The notes: generated by a model from the letters alone, not told the origin. A stretch of 35,295 nucleotides of DNA from DASYUM01 sp036001225 (GCA_036001225.1 DASYUM010000206.1:1-35295), one strand, 5' to 3'; positions 1-7,185 are shown, counted from the stretch's first letter. Made by a program: numbers and translations.

Positions 1-182
1 CCGATGTCCGACTGCCCGAGGTCGGCATCCACCACCCCCACCGAGAAGCCACGCCCGAGCAGGGTGTCGGCCAGGAACGTGGTGAAACTCGTCTTGCCGG
101 TGTCCGTCTCGCCGATGACGAGGGTCACCCGCGCCTCGGCGGCGCGGGCGACGGCCGCCTCCCAGGATGGGTCGAGCGTCAT
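1..182 (-). CDS. Clp1/NOL9-type P-loop polynucleotide kinase, N-terminal part
   Basis: Partial gene running off the left edge; only the first 60 codons are visible, starting at ATG 182-180. The reading begins MTLDPSWEAAVARAAEARV and has a Walker A motif GETDTGKTS at about residues 24-32, followed by VVDADLGQSDIG at about 50-61, which looks like the P-loop plus the D-x-D-x-G-Q segment of the Clp1_P family (RNA 5'-hydroxyl kinase relatives). It starts 13 bp after the aminotransferase stop, so it is probably the last visible member of that minus-strand transcript. The family call rests on the two motifs alone; another P-loop NTPase of the same clade is possible. Function in bacteria is poorly defined. 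Confidence 0.6.
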   Translation of the reverse strand, partial: MTLDPSWEAAVARAAEARVTLVIGETDTGKTSFTTFLADTLLGRGFSVGVVDADLGQSDI

Positions 183-195
183 CGGCGGCGCGCGG

Positions 196-1386
196 TCAGT
201 CTTCGAGCCGGGCGCCGGCGGCCGCGATGCGGCCGAGGCCCTCTTCGATGGTGTCGAGGCTGCAGGCATAGGAGAGCCGGACGTGGCGGTCGGAGCCGAA
301 GTCGGCGCCGGGAACCACCGCCACCCGCGCCTCCTCGAGCCAGAACGCGGTGACGTCGGCCGAGCCGGTCAGCGCGGTGCCCCCCCAGCGCCGGCCGAAG
401 AGGCCGGAGACGTCCGGAAACGCGTAGAAGGCGCCTTGGGGCAGCCGGCAGCGGAGGCCCGGGATGCGATTCAGGCCCTCCACGATGGCGCGGCGGCGCC
501 GGTCGAACTCGCCGGCCATCTTGGCGACGTCGTCCTGAGGCCCGGTGAGGGCTTCGATGGCGGCCCACTGGGCGATCGAGGCGGGGTTCGAGGTGCACTG
601 GCTCTGGAAATCGGCCATGGCCCGCACGATCTCGCGGGGGCCAGCCGCGTAACCGATCCGCCAGCCCGTCATCGCGTAGGCCTTGGAGCAGGTGTTCACG
701 ACGAGCGTGCGCGCCTTGATGGCGGGATCGAGGGTGGCGATGGACGGTCCGCGCTCCTCGTACGACAGGGCCTCGTAGCACTCGTCGGAGACGACCCAGG
801 CGCCGCGTTCGACGGCGAGGGCGGCGAGCGCCTGCAGGTCGGCCCGGGGGTAGACGGCGCCGGTCGGGTTGTTGGGGGTGTTGAGGATGATGAGCTTCGT
901 GCGCGGCGTGAGGGCGGTCCGTAGCGCGGCGACGTCGAGCTGGAAGCCGCGGCTCTCGTCGGTCGGCACCACCACCGGGGTTCCGTCGCACAGGCGCACC
1001 TGCTCGGTGTAACTCACCCAGTAGGGGGCGGGCACCACCACCTCATCGCCGGAGTCGACCAGCACCGCGCAGATGTTGTAGAGGGTGTGCTTGGCGCCGA
1101 CCGAGATGATCACGTCGGCCGGTTCGTAGTCGAGCCCGTTGTCACGCTTGAGCTTGGCGCAGACCGCCGCCCGCAGCGCGGGGATGCCGGCGGCGTCGGT
1201 GTACTTGGTCTGCCCCTCGCCGAGGGCGCGGACGGCGGCCGCCTTGATGCGGTCGGGGGTATCGAAGTCCGGCTCGCCGGCGCTGAACGAGATGACGTCG
1301 AGGCCCTGGGCGCGCATGGCGCGCGCCTTGGCCGCGATGGCAAGGGTGGGGGACGGTGTCAGGCGCCGCGCTCGCGCAGCCAGCAT
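196..1386 (-). CDS. class I pyridoxal-phosphate aminotransferase (aspartate aminotransferase-like)
   Basis: 396 residues, the usual length for aspartate aminotransferases of the Ib subgroup. Cytosolic PLP enzyme transferring an amino group, most likely from aspartate, to 2-oxoglutarate. Visible motifs: SAGEPDFDTPD at 35-45 (N-terminal substrate loop), NNPTG at 172-176 (cofactor contact), DECY at 201-204, and SKAYAMTGWRIGY with the Schiff-base lysine at about K235. The start is ATG 1386 with AGGAGG about ten bases upstream. It lies 30 bp after coaD and 13 bp before the Clp1-like gene, in the same direction. Substrate specificity (aspartate, prephenate or another amino donor) cannot be read from sequence alone, so no symbol is given. 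Confidence 0.9.
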   Translation of the reverse strand: MLAARARRLTPSPTLAIAAKARAMRAQGLDVISFSAGEPDFDTPDRIKAAAVRALGEGQTKYTDAAGIPALRAAVCAKLKRDNGLDYEPADVIISVGAKHTLYNICAVLVDSGDEVVVPAPYWVSYTEQVRLCDGTPVVVPTDESRGFQLDVAALRTALTPRTKLIILNTPNNPTGAVYPRADLQALAALAVERGAWVVSDECYEALSYEERGPSIATLDPAIKARTLVVNTCSKAYAMTGWRIGYAAGPREIVRAMADFQSQCTSNPASIAQWAAIEALTGPQDDVAKMAGEFDRRRRAIVEGLNRIPGLRCRLPQGAFYAFPDVSGLFGRRWGGTALTGSADVTAFWLEEARVAVVPGADFGSDRHVRLSYACSLDTIEEGLGRIAAAGARLED

Positions 1387-1416
1387 GGGATCGTGCTCCT
1401 CCTCGACGACGCCGCG

Positions 1417-1902
1417 CTACCGACGGCGGAACTTCGCGGTCAGCCGCTTTTCGACGCCGGGCGGGACCAACCCGGTCACCGAGCCACCATGGGCGGCGAC
1501 TTCCTTGATCAGGCGCGATGAAATGTAGGAGTAGGCCTCATGAGGCATGAGGAAGACCGTCTCGATCTCCTCCCGGAGCTTTCGGTTCATCAGCGCCATC
1601 TGGAACTCGTACTCGAAATCGGAGACCGCCCGCAGTCCCCGCACGATCGCCCGGGCCCCGACCTTGGTCACGAAGTCCACCAGCAGGCCCTCGAACACCA
1701 TGATCTCGATGTGCCGCAGGCTACGCGTGGCCTCCCGGATGATCTCGACCCGCTCGTCCTCGCTGAACAGCGCCGTCTTGGCCGGGTTGGTCACCACCGC
1801 CACGATCAGCTCGTCGAAGATGCGGAGGCTACGCTCGATGAGGTCGAGATGCCCATTGGTGAGCGGGTCGAACGAGCCCGGGTAGACGGCGCGGATCGCC
1901 AC
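1417..1902 (-). CDS. coaD: phosphopantetheine adenylyltransferase
   Basis: 161 residues, normal for CoaD. It adenylates 4'-phosphopantetheine to dephospho-CoA, the penultimate step of coenzyme A synthesis, in the cytosol. The nucleotidyltransferase signature is clear: YPGSFDPLTNGHLDLI with T15-N-G-H18, then VRGLRAVSDFEYEFQMA and the C-terminal SYISSRLIKEVA. The start is a GTG (1902-1900). It lies downstream of rsmD, a pairing (rsmD-coaD) common in bacteria, with a 66 bp gap that contains no clear promoter. Nothing unusual in the protein. Confidence 0.97.
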   Translation of the reverse strand: MAIRAVYPGSFDPLTNGHLDLIERSLRIFDELIVAVVTNPAKTALFSEDERVEIIREATRSLRHIEIMVFEGLLVDFVTKVGARAIVRGLRAVSDFEYEFQMALMNRKLREEIETVFLMPHEAYSYISSRLIKEVAAHGGSVTGLVPPGVEKRLTAKFRRR

Positions 1903-1968
1903 GACGTTCGGCTAGGCGGGAAGGTGGCCGGAGGTGCGTCGCACGGCGCGTCTCGAGTTCGCCGGAGT

Positions 1969-2526
1969 TTACCGTTCGCGCCGAAGGAAAGTCAAGGCCG
2001 TCTCCCCGAAACGGCGCGACTCTCGGCTCGGCGCCAGCCCCGCCGGCAGCGGCGGCGGCACCTTGCTGAAGTGCTGGACGACGAGGTGGGTGCGAGGGTG
2101 CAGCAGCGGACCGGAGGCGAGGGCGGCCAGCACCCGAGGGGTGACGTCGCCCGCGTAGGGCGGATCGAGGAAGATCAGGTCGAATGGCGCCTCGCTCGCC
2201 ACCAGCACGGGCAGCACGGCCAGCGCGTCGCCGGCGACCACCCGGGCCCGCTCCCGCGACAGGCCCAGGGCCGCCAGGTTCGCGCGGAGCGCTCGGAGCG
2301 CGTCGCGGTCGCGCTCGACGAAGACGGCCCGGGCGGCACCACGCGACAGGGCCTCGATGCCCACCGCGCCCGTTCCCGCGAACAGGTCGAGGACGCGCAT
2401 CCCGTCGATGGCCGGGCCGAGGATGTCGAACAGCGCCTCCCGCACGCGATCGGCGGTCGGCCGCGTGCGCAGCCCGCGGGGCGACCGGAGCCGGCGTCCA
2501 CGATCTGCCCCGCCGATCACCCGCAT
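1969..2526 (-). CDS. rsmD: 16S rRNA (guanine-966 N2) methyltransferase
   Basis: 185 residues from ATG 2526. RsmD methylates G966 of 16S rRNA using S-adenosylmethionine during 30S assembly. The SAM-binding segment DLFAGTGAVGIEAL is at 47-60 and the catalytic DPPY is at 121-124, preceded by the typical N-terminal MRVIGGADRGRRL and the TRPTADRVREALFDIL block. The open frame extends upstream to 4758, but that extension is the out-of-frame shadow of recG; the start used here places the conserved N-terminus at residue 1 and leaves 8 bp to the recG stop, consistent with co-transcription recG-rsmD-coaD. Confidence 0.95.
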   Translation of the reverse strand: MRVIGGADRGRRLRSPRGLRTRPTADRVREALFDILGPAIDGMRVLDLFAGTGAVGIEALSRGAARAVFVERDRDALRALRANLAALGLSRERARVVAGDALAVLPVLVASEAPFDLIFLDPPYAGDVTPRVLAALASGPLLHPRTHLVVQHFSKVPPPLPAGLAPSRESRRFGETALTFLRRER

Positions 2527-2534
2527 AGACCGCT

Positions 2535-4697
2535 TCAGCCCACGGAGGCGAGATCGAGCTTCTCGCGCCACCGGCCGACGAGCGCCTCCCGGAGGGCGCG
2601 GTGCTCGGGCCGGCGAAGGCCAGGATCGCGCGCGACCAGCGCCAGCCCCTCCTGCCGCGCCTCTTCGAGCAGCCTGCCGTCGGTGAGGAGGTTGGCGGCC
2701 CGGAACTCGGGAAGTCCGGCCTGCCGGGTTCCGAAGAACTCGCCGGGTCCCCGGATCTCGAGGTCGACCTCGGCGATCCGGAACCCGTCCTGCGTCTCGC
2801 ACATCGCCTGGAGCCGGCGCTGGGCCTCGTCGGAGAGCAGCCCGGACGCGAGCAGAACGCAGTACGACCGCGCGCTGCCGCGCCCGACCCGCCCCCGGAG
2901 CTGGTGGAGCTGGGCCAGCCCGAAGCGCTCGCCGTGCTCGATCAGCATCACGCTGGCGTTCGGCACGTCGATGCCGACCTCGATGACCGTCGTCGCCGCC
3001 AGCACGTGGATGTCGCCCGCCTTGAAGGCCCGCATGACCGCGTCCTTGGCCTCGAACGGCAGCCGCCCGTGGACGAGTCCGACCCGGTAGTCCGTGAACA
3101 CCTCGCGGGCCAACCGCTCGGCCATCGCGGTCGCCGCCTTCACGTCGGAGGCTTCCGTCTCGTCCACCAGCGGGTAGACGACATAGGCCTGCCGCCCGGC
3201 GGCCAGCTCCTTCCGGATGAACTCGTAGATCTCCGCCCGTTTGGCTTCCGGCCGCCACACGGTGGTGATCCGCTGGCGACCAGGGGGCAGCTCGTCCAGG
3301 ACCGAAACGTCGAGGTCGCCGTAGAGCGTCAGCGCGAGGGTGCGGGGGATCGGCGTCGCGGTCATGACCAGCACGTCCGGGTGTTGCCCTTTGGTCCGGA
3401 GCGAGGCCCGCTGGAGGACACCGAACCGATGCTGCTCGTCCACGACCGCCAGCCCCAGCCGATGAAACGCCACCGCTTCCTGGATGAGCGCGTGGGTCCC
3501 GACCACGATGGGGGCCGCGCCGCTCGCCACCGCCTCCCGCGCCGCGTCCCGCTCCCGGCTTCGCCGGCCGGAGGTGAGCAGCGCCACCGGCAGTCCGAGC
3601 GACTCGACCAGGGCACGCACGGTCAGGAGATGCTGCTCGGCGAGGATCTCGGTCGGCGCCATCAGGGCACCCTGGAACCCCGCCTCCACCGCAGTCAGCA
3701 ACGCCATGACCGCAACCACCGTCTTGCCCGAGCCGACGTCGCCCTGGAGCAGGCGATTCATCGGCGTCGGCCGCGCGAGGTCGGCCCGGATCTCGGCCCA
3801 CACGCGCTGCTGGGCCGCGGTGAGCCGGAACGGCAGCGTGGCCAGCAGCCGTTCGACCGAGGATCCCGGCGGCGCGATCGCGTGGCCGGGCCGCGTCCCC
3901 TCGCGCCGCCGGCGGATGGCCAGCCCGATCTGAAGGAGGAGGAAGTCCTCGAACACGAACCGCCGCCGGGCGGCCTCCGCCTCCTCGAGCGAATCGGGGA
4001 AGTGGATGGCCCGGTAGGCGTCGGCCGCCCCCGGCAGCCGGTGCCGGCGCCGGACCTCGTCCGGCAGCGCGTCGGCCACCTCCCCCCCGAAGCGCTCGAC
4101 GACGCGGTGGAGTAACGTGCGCATCGGGCGCTGGGGCAGGCCTTCGGTCAGGCCGTAGACGGGCACGATGCGCCCCATGTGGAGCGAGGCGTCCTCGTCG
4201 TCCTCCACGATCTCGAACTCGGGGTTCTGCATCGCGAGCGGACCGCGCGCGCGCTGGATCACCTTGCCGTAGAGGACGACCCGCTGCCCCCGCTTGAACA
4301 GCTTGGCCAGATACGGCTGGTTGAACCATAGGCCCGAGAAGAAGCCGGACTGGTCGCGGAAGAGCACGGTGAGCGGGATCCGCGGCCGCCCGCGCGGCGG
4401 GGGTGAGACCCCGACCACCGTGCCCCCGCTGGCCCGCACGTCCCCGACGCGGAGCTGCCGGAACGGCACCAGCTGCCGCCGGTCCTCGTAGCGGCGGGGG
4501 AACCAGTCGAGAGCCTGCCGCACCGTCGCCAGCCCCAGCCGCTCCAGCAGTTGGGCCCGCTGGGGGCCGACACCCTTCATGTACTGGAGGGGCGTGGCCA
4601 GGCCGGAAGCCGGAGTGGGAGCGGAACCAACCGAGGTCGGGGGAGCCGGCGCGGCGCGGCGGGAAGGCGGGCGGGCTTGTGTCACCGCGGTCCTCAT
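2535..4697 (-). CDS. recG: ATP-dependent DNA helicase RecG
   Basis: 720 residues from ATG 4697. RecG remodels stalled replication forks and branched DNA. N-terminal wedge/OB region (about 40-230, starting near MKGVGPQRAQLLERLGL and including PRRYEDRRQLVPF), helicase domain 1 with GDVGSGKT at 319-326 and DEQH at 420-423, then TATPIPRTLALTLYGDLDVS and the second helicase domain ending with RGRVGRG. The frame is open to 4910, but that would run through the rpmB promoter and coding start, so ATG 4697 is preferred. The N-terminal 40 residues are low-complexity Pro/Ala/Arg and weakly conserved, so the true start could be later. Divergent from rpmB with a 59 bp shared gap. Confidence 0.93.
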   Translation of the reverse strand: MRTAVTQARPPSRRAAPAPPTSVGSAPTPASGLATPLQYMKGVGPQRAQLLERLGLATVRQALDWFPRRYEDRRQLVPFRQLRVGDVRASGGTVVGVSPPPRGRPRIPLTVLFRDQSGFFSGLWFNQPYLAKLFKRGQRVVLYGKVIQRARGPLAMQNPEFEIVEDDEDASLHMGRIVPVYGLTEGLPQRPMRTLLHRVVERFGGEVADALPDEVRRRHRLPGAADAYRAIHFPDSLEEAEAARRRFVFEDFLLLQIGLAIRRRREGTRPGHAIAPPGSSVERLLATLPFRLTAAQQRVWAEIRADLARPTPMNRLLQGDVGSGKTVVAVMALLTAVEAGFQGALMAPTEILAEQHLLTVRALVESLGLPVALLTSGRRSRERDAAREAVASGAAPIVVGTHALIQEAVAFHRLGLAVVDEQHRFGVLQRASLRTKGQHPDVLVMTATPIPRTLALTLYGDLDVSVLDELPPGRQRITTVWRPEAKRAEIYEFIRKELAAGRQAYVVYPLVDETEASDVKAATAMAERLAREVFTDYRVGLVHGRLPFEAKDAVMRAFKAGDIHVLAATTVIEVGIDVPNASVMLIEHGERFGLAQLHQLRGRVGRGSARSYCVLLASGLLSDEAQRRLQAMCETQDGFRIAEVDLEIRGPGEFFGTRQAGLPEFRAANLLTDGRLLEEARQEGLALVARDPGLRRPEHRALREALVGRWREKLDLASVG

Positions 4698-4705
4698 GGT
4701 ATAGA
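4677..4705 (+). promoter_or_regulatory. sigma70-type promoter for rpmB
   Basis: TTGTGT at 4677-4682 and TATAGA at 4700-4705 with a 17 bp spacer, giving an expected transcription start near 4712 and a leader of about 45 bases. It overlaps the first codons of divergent recG. Based on consensus match only. Confidence 0.5.
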
Positions 4706-4756
4706 AATCCGTCGCCCGCCGGCAAGGGGGCGGCATTTTTGTTCGAGGAGTGGAGC

Positions 4757-4948
4757 ATGGCACAGCGCTGCGAGCTTTGCGGTAAAGGCCCGGTCGTGGG
4801 TCACCAAGTGAGCCACGCCCACAACGTGACGAAGCGGCGCTGGTTGCCGAACCTGGCATCGGTGCGAGCGGTCGTGAAGGGGCGCACCCGCCGACTGCGC
4901 GTCTGCACACGCTGCCTGCGGGCCGGCAAGGTGATCAAGCCGGCCTAG
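4757..4948 (+). CDS. rpmB: 50S ribosomal protein L28
   Basis: 63 residues, full length for L28, a small rRNA-binding protein of the large subunit near the E site. Starts MAQRCELCGKGPVVGHQVSHAH and ends with TRRLRVCTRCLRAGKVIKPA. Two CxxC pairs (CELC near the N-terminus and CTRC near the C-terminus) show this is the zinc-binding (C+) form. ATG 4757 has GAGGAG six bases upstream. It is a single-gene plus-strand unit: a promoter at 4677-4705 and a strong hairpin at 4952-4982, surrounded by minus-strand genes. Confidence 0.97.
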   Translation: MAQRCELCGKGPVVGHQVSHAHNVTKRRWLPNLASVRAVVKGRTRRLRVCTRCLRAGKVIKPA

Positions 4949-4951
4949 ACG

Positions 4952-4982
4952 CTTCGGAGGGAGGCGGCGCCTCCCTCCGAAG
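4952..4982. terminator. bidirectional hairpin between rpmB and the micro-ORF array
   Basis: Perfect 14 bp inverted repeat (CTTCGGAGGGAGGC and its complement) with a 3-base loop, starting 4 bp after the rpmB stop. It lacks a U-tract on either strand. rpmB (plus) and the micro-ORF array (minus) converge on it, so it may end both transcripts. Confidence 0.65.
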
Positions 4983-5037
4983 GATCGAGGATGAGTCCCG
5001 GGCGGGGGCTCGACAACTCCCCCGGCCCGATCCAGCC

Positions 5038-5076
5038 CTACTTCTTCTTCTTGGCGGCCTTCCGCTTCTTCGCCAC
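5038..5076 (-). CDS. micro-ORF 3 of array: 12-residue Lys/Ala-rich peptide
   Basis: Twelve codons from GTG 5076 to TAG: peptide reads (M)AKKRKAAKKKK. A near-perfect Shine-Dalgarno (AAGGAGGT) lies upstream, with GGAGG 11 bases before the start, the same spacing as in the two sister copies; an ATG three codons further upstream (5085) would give MRRVAKKRKAAKKKK but sits almost on the Shine-Dalgarno. Third (promoter-distal) copy of a tandem array on the minus strand. It differs from the other two by moving an Arg from near the C-terminus to position 5. It is followed by an imperfect GC-rich inverted repeat and then the 4952-4982 hairpin. Function unknown; the composition resembles nucleic-acid-binding tails, but that is only resemblance. 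Confidence 0.5.
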   Translation of the reverse strand: MAKKRKAAKKKK

Positions 5077-5111
5077 TCTCCGCATCACCTCCTTCCGTCG
5101 AGGTCCGGGTA

Positions 5112-5139
5112 GCGGGGAGGGGCTGCACCCCCTCCCCGC
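5112..5139. repeat. perfect inverted repeat between micro-ORFs 2 and 3
   Basis: Stem GCGGGGAGGGG (5112-5122) pairs with 5129-5139 across a 6-base loop. It sits 9 bp after the stop codon of micro-ORF 2 on the minus strand. Hairpins of lower quality follow micro-ORF 1 and micro-ORF 3, so each unit looks like Shine-Dalgarno, 12 codons, stop, hairpin. Confidence 0.6.
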
Positions 5140-5148
5140 CGCGCCGCC

Positions 5149-5187
5149 CTACTTCCTTTTCTTCTTCGCGGCCTTTTTCTTCGCCAC
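5149..5187 (-). CDS. micro-ORF 2 of array: 12-residue Lys/Ala-rich peptide
   Basis: Twelve codons from GTG 5187 to TAG: (M)AKKKAAKKKRK, identical in protein to copy 1 (5267-5305). The two DNA copies differ at seven positions, one in the start codon (ATG versus GTG) and six in synonymous codon positions (GCA/GCG, AAG/AAA twice, GCG/GCC, GCC/GCG, CGG/AGG), so the peptide rather than the DNA appears to be conserved. The Shine-Dalgarno is GGGAGGT with GGAGG 11 bases before the GTG. It is followed by a perfect 11 bp stem with a 6-base loop at 5112-5139. Too short for normal gene finders. Function unknown. Confidence 0.55.
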   Translation of the reverse strand: MAKKKAAKKKRK

Positions 5188-5266
5188 TCTGAGCCTCACC
5201 TCCCTCCGGGTGGATCGGGTGGTAGGGAGATGGCTTGCTCCCCACCGTCGCCCGGCGGTACATCAC

Positions 5267-5305
5267 CTACTTCCGCTTCTTCTTGGCCGCCTTCTTCTTT
5301 GCCAT
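5267..5305 (-). CDS. micro-ORF 1 of array: 12-residue Lys/Ala-rich peptide
   Basis: Twelve codons from ATG 5305 to TAG: MAKKKAAKKKRK. First copy of the array, 30 bp after the stop of the AbiEi-like gene and so probably on the same transcript. GAAGGGGGTG provides a Shine-Dalgarno 11 bases before the ATG. The peptide is +9 in charge apart from its termini. An imperfect stem with one G-U pair (about 5221-5246) follows. Start-to-start distance to copy 2 is 118 bp and from copy 2 to copy 3 is 111 bp. Function unknown; possibilities include a nucleic-acid-binding micropeptide, a translational pausing leader, or a remnant of a histone-like tail. Confidence 0.55.
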   Translation of the reverse strand: MAKKKAAKKKRK

Positions 5306-5335
5306 GTGTGTTTTCACCCCCTTCCCTGCTCGGGA

Positions 5336-6382
5336 TCAGTAGCCCATCGCGTCCCGACGAAGCTTGTCGGCCTGCTCGCGTCCGCGGCGCTCGTGGCGGT
5401 AGAGATCGACGTAGAGTTGGGGAAGACAGACCACGCGCAAGCCGCCCTTGGTCAGAGGCGCAAAGAACACGCCCTGGTCGTACGGGGTCATCAGGTACAC
5501 CGTCCCCTCGCCTTCGACCGGCTGCAGGCCGAGGGCGCGCGCCACCGGCTCCGGATCGCCGCCCACGTAGCACTGCACGGTCGGGACCCGGACCTGGGGC
5601 CCGATGAGCGAGGCACCGGCGTGCAGCGTGAAGGCGTAGGGCACGCCGAGCGCGCCGGCCTGGCGGGCGAGCCCCTCCATCAGGCGACGCTTGTCACCGG
5701 CGGGAGCGACGAAGGCCACTACGGGATTCACGCGGTAGCTGTACGCGTCGCGCCAGGCGTCGAGCAGCTCGCCCGGCTTGTGGAGCCGGAACCGGCCGGC
5801 GGCGCTCCGCTCGACCCACTCGACCTCCTCCAGACGCTTGACCACGTTGTGGGCGTGGCCGAGGCTGACCTCGGCCGCCCGCCCGAGCTCCTCGAGCCGC
5901 CAGGTCCGCTCCCGCTCGACGAGGAGGGCCCGCACCACGCGGGTCGCCCGCGGGGCGAACAAGGCCTTCAAGGGCCGGCTGGCCGGCCGGGCGTTGGGCT
6001 TGCCCTCCTTCTCGATGAGCACGCTGTCAAAGGCCAGGTAGCAGTTACCCGAAAGGTCGAGGTAGCCGCAGCCGTTCTGCCGGATCAGGGCCGCCGACTG
6101 GGGGCTGATGTAGGGGGCCGCGACGACCGGATAGGCGCCGCCGGCCCGCTCGCGGAGCCCGCGCAGGCGAGTGAGCACTTCACGGATCTGGCGGGGCTGC
6201 CCCAGGGGCCGCACCTCGCAGATCAAGGCTTTGGCCTCCCCCCCGATGCGGAACCGGACGAAGAGATCGACCGTCTGGCCCCCGACATCGGAATCGATAA
6301 GCTCTTGCCAATCCTCGGCTCGTCGAAACAGCTCGCGCAGGCGGTGGGCCGCTTGCTTCTTGATTTCATTGATACGGACCAT
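5336..6382 (-). CDS. AbiEi-like winged-helix regulator with nuclease-like N-terminal domain
   Basis: 348 residues from ATG 6382 (MVRINEIKKQ). The N-terminal third has an alternating D...E.R pattern (VDLFVRF near 38-44, LICEVRPLG near 53-61) like a restriction-endonuclease fold; the middle, about 143-200, is a winged helix-turn-helix (RVVRALLVERERTWRLEELG, then AAEVSLGHAHNVVKRLEE); the C-terminus has CLPQLYVDLYRHERRGREQADKLRR-like ending typical of AbiEi-type antitoxin/regulator proteins. The frame is open 20 codons further up to 6442, but that start would lie upstream of the predicted transcription start. No AbiEii nucleotidyltransferase partner is next to it; instead three micro-ORFs follow. 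It is probably an autorepressor. Family call is by pattern only. Confidence 0.6.
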   Translation of the reverse strand: MVRINEIKKQAAHRLRELFRRAEDWQELIDSDVGGQTVDLFVRFRIGGEAKALICEVRPLGQPRQIREVLTRLRGLRERAGGAYPVVAAPYISPQSAALIRQNGCGYLDLSGNCYLAFDSVLIEKEGKPNARPASRPLKALFAPRATRVVRALLVERERTWRLEELGRAAEVSLGHAHNVVKRLEEVEWVERSAAGRFRLHKPGELLDAWRDAYSYRVNPVVAFVAPAGDKRRLMEGLARQAGALGVPYAFTLHAGASLIGPQVRVPTVQCYVGGDPEPVARALGLQPVEGEGTVYLMTPYDQGVFFAPLTKGGLRVVCLPQLYVDLYRHERRGREQADKLRRDAMGY

Positions 6383-6449
6383 GGTTTCACTTGTCCTGGC
6401 ATTTTCAGCAACTGCTGAAACACTAGAACCAAGTGAAACCACCTGTCAA
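6383..6449 (-). promoter_or_regulatory. promoter with nested inverted-repeat operator upstream of the AbiEi-like gene
   Basis: On the minus strand a perfect TTGACA (6449-6444) is followed after 18 bp by TAGTGT (6425-6420), predicting a start near 6413. Two nested perfect inverted repeats cover it: an outer 11 bp pair GGTTTCACTTG (6383-6393 and 6430-6440) and an inner 8 bp pair TTTCAGCA (6403-6410 and 6413-6420). One outer arm fills the -10/-35 spacer and the inner palindrome covers the -10 and start site. This is the geometry of an autorepressed promoter. Binding by the downstream protein is inferred. Confidence 0.6.
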
Positions 6450-6499
6450 GCGAAAAACGTCGGCGGGTGGGCAGTGGGGGGCCGAAGGGGGGGGCGGCT

Positions 6500-6883
6500 C
6501 TAGCCTGGCGGCTCCTGCTCCAGTTCGTCCAGGCGGTCGTCGTCGAGCCCGAAGTAGTGCCCGATCTCGTGAACGACGGTGTCCTGGACCACCGCCTCCA
6601 TCTCTTCCAACGTGTCGCAATCCTCCTCGATCGGACCCTGATAGATCGTGATGACGTCGGGAAGGACCCCGCCGTAGAACGAGTCCCGGCGGGGGAGGTC
6701 GGTGCCGCGGTAGAGGCCGTAGAGCGTGTCGGGTGGCTCGATCCCCATCTCGGCCAGCGTGTCGTCGTCGGCCCAGTCTTCGACGACGACGGCGATGTTG
6801 TCGAGCTTCGCCCGGAACTTCTTCGGCAGCCGCGTCACGGCCCGATCCACGAGCTGCTCGAAGGCGCGGCGGGTGAGCCTCAC
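6500..6883 (-). CDS. zincin-like metallopeptidase family protein
   Basis: 127 residues from GTG 6883, whose GTGA overlaps the stop of the upstream membrane-protein gene. Motif HEIGHYFGLDD at 105-115 gives HExxH plus GxxD, the zinc-binding signature of the small zincin family (PF06262-like), preceded by ITIYQGPIEEDC and a D-x-Y-G-L-Y segment typical of it. The frame is open up to 7000, but the extra 39 residues are the shadow of the membrane-protein gene, so the coupled GTG is chosen. Substrate unknown; these proteins are about 110-130 residues and usually have no signal peptide. Last gene of the long minus-strand run. Confidence 0.8.
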   Translation of the reverse strand: MRLTRRAFEQLVDRAVTRLPKKFRAKLDNIAVVVEDWADDDTLAEMGIEPPDTLYGLYRGTDLPRRDSFYGGVLPDVITIYQGPIEEDCDTLEEMEAVVQDTVVHEIGHYFGLDDDRLDELEQEPPG

Positions 6884-7185
6884 GGCCGGCGGTCCGCCCG
6901 TTCGGAGGGCAGCCGCGGTTCGGGCGCCCCGATGTCGCCGCCGATCGGCGCCCGGTCCGCCGGGCGAGGCTCGAGGGTCGTACGGCGCAGCCACCCCCAC
7001 AGCCGGCTGATCAGCAGCACGAGCGTGAGCAGGCCGGCGATCGCCACCGCCACCGCCAGCCCGTTGACGGCGGCCGCCAGCTTGCGCTCGCCGGCCGCGG
7101 TGAGCTTGGCCTCGATCGTGAGCAGCAGCAGGAGGACGCCGGCGGCGAGGACGGTCAGCGCACCGCCGACCGCCGGGCGTGACAT
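6880..7185 (-). CDS. small two-helix membrane protein, function unknown
   Basis: 101 residues. Two hydrophobic segments, about 5-24 (AVGGALTVLAAGVLLLLLTI) and 40-61 (AVNGLAVAVAIAGLLTLVLL), separated by a short charged loop, then a Trp/Arg-rich juxtamembrane stretch and a hydrophilic Pro/Arg-rich tail of about 30 residues. I do not recognise a family. It lies 25 bp after rel and overlaps the zincin gene by four bases, so the two are probably translated together; a membrane-associated partner of the zincin is possible but unsupported beyond position. Confidence 0.65.
   Translation of the reverse strand: MSRPAVGGALTVLAAGVLLLLLTIEAKLTAAGERKLAAAVNGLAVAVAIAGLLTLVLLISRLWGWLRRTTLEPRPADRAPIGGDIGAPEPRLPSERADRRP

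Noticed and set aside
5038..5305. Micro-ORF array as a CRISPR array or a non-coding tandem repeat
   Set aside because: Units are 111-118 bp, spacers are not uniform, and the copies differ synonymously within the 12 codons; conservation follows the codons and ribosome sites.
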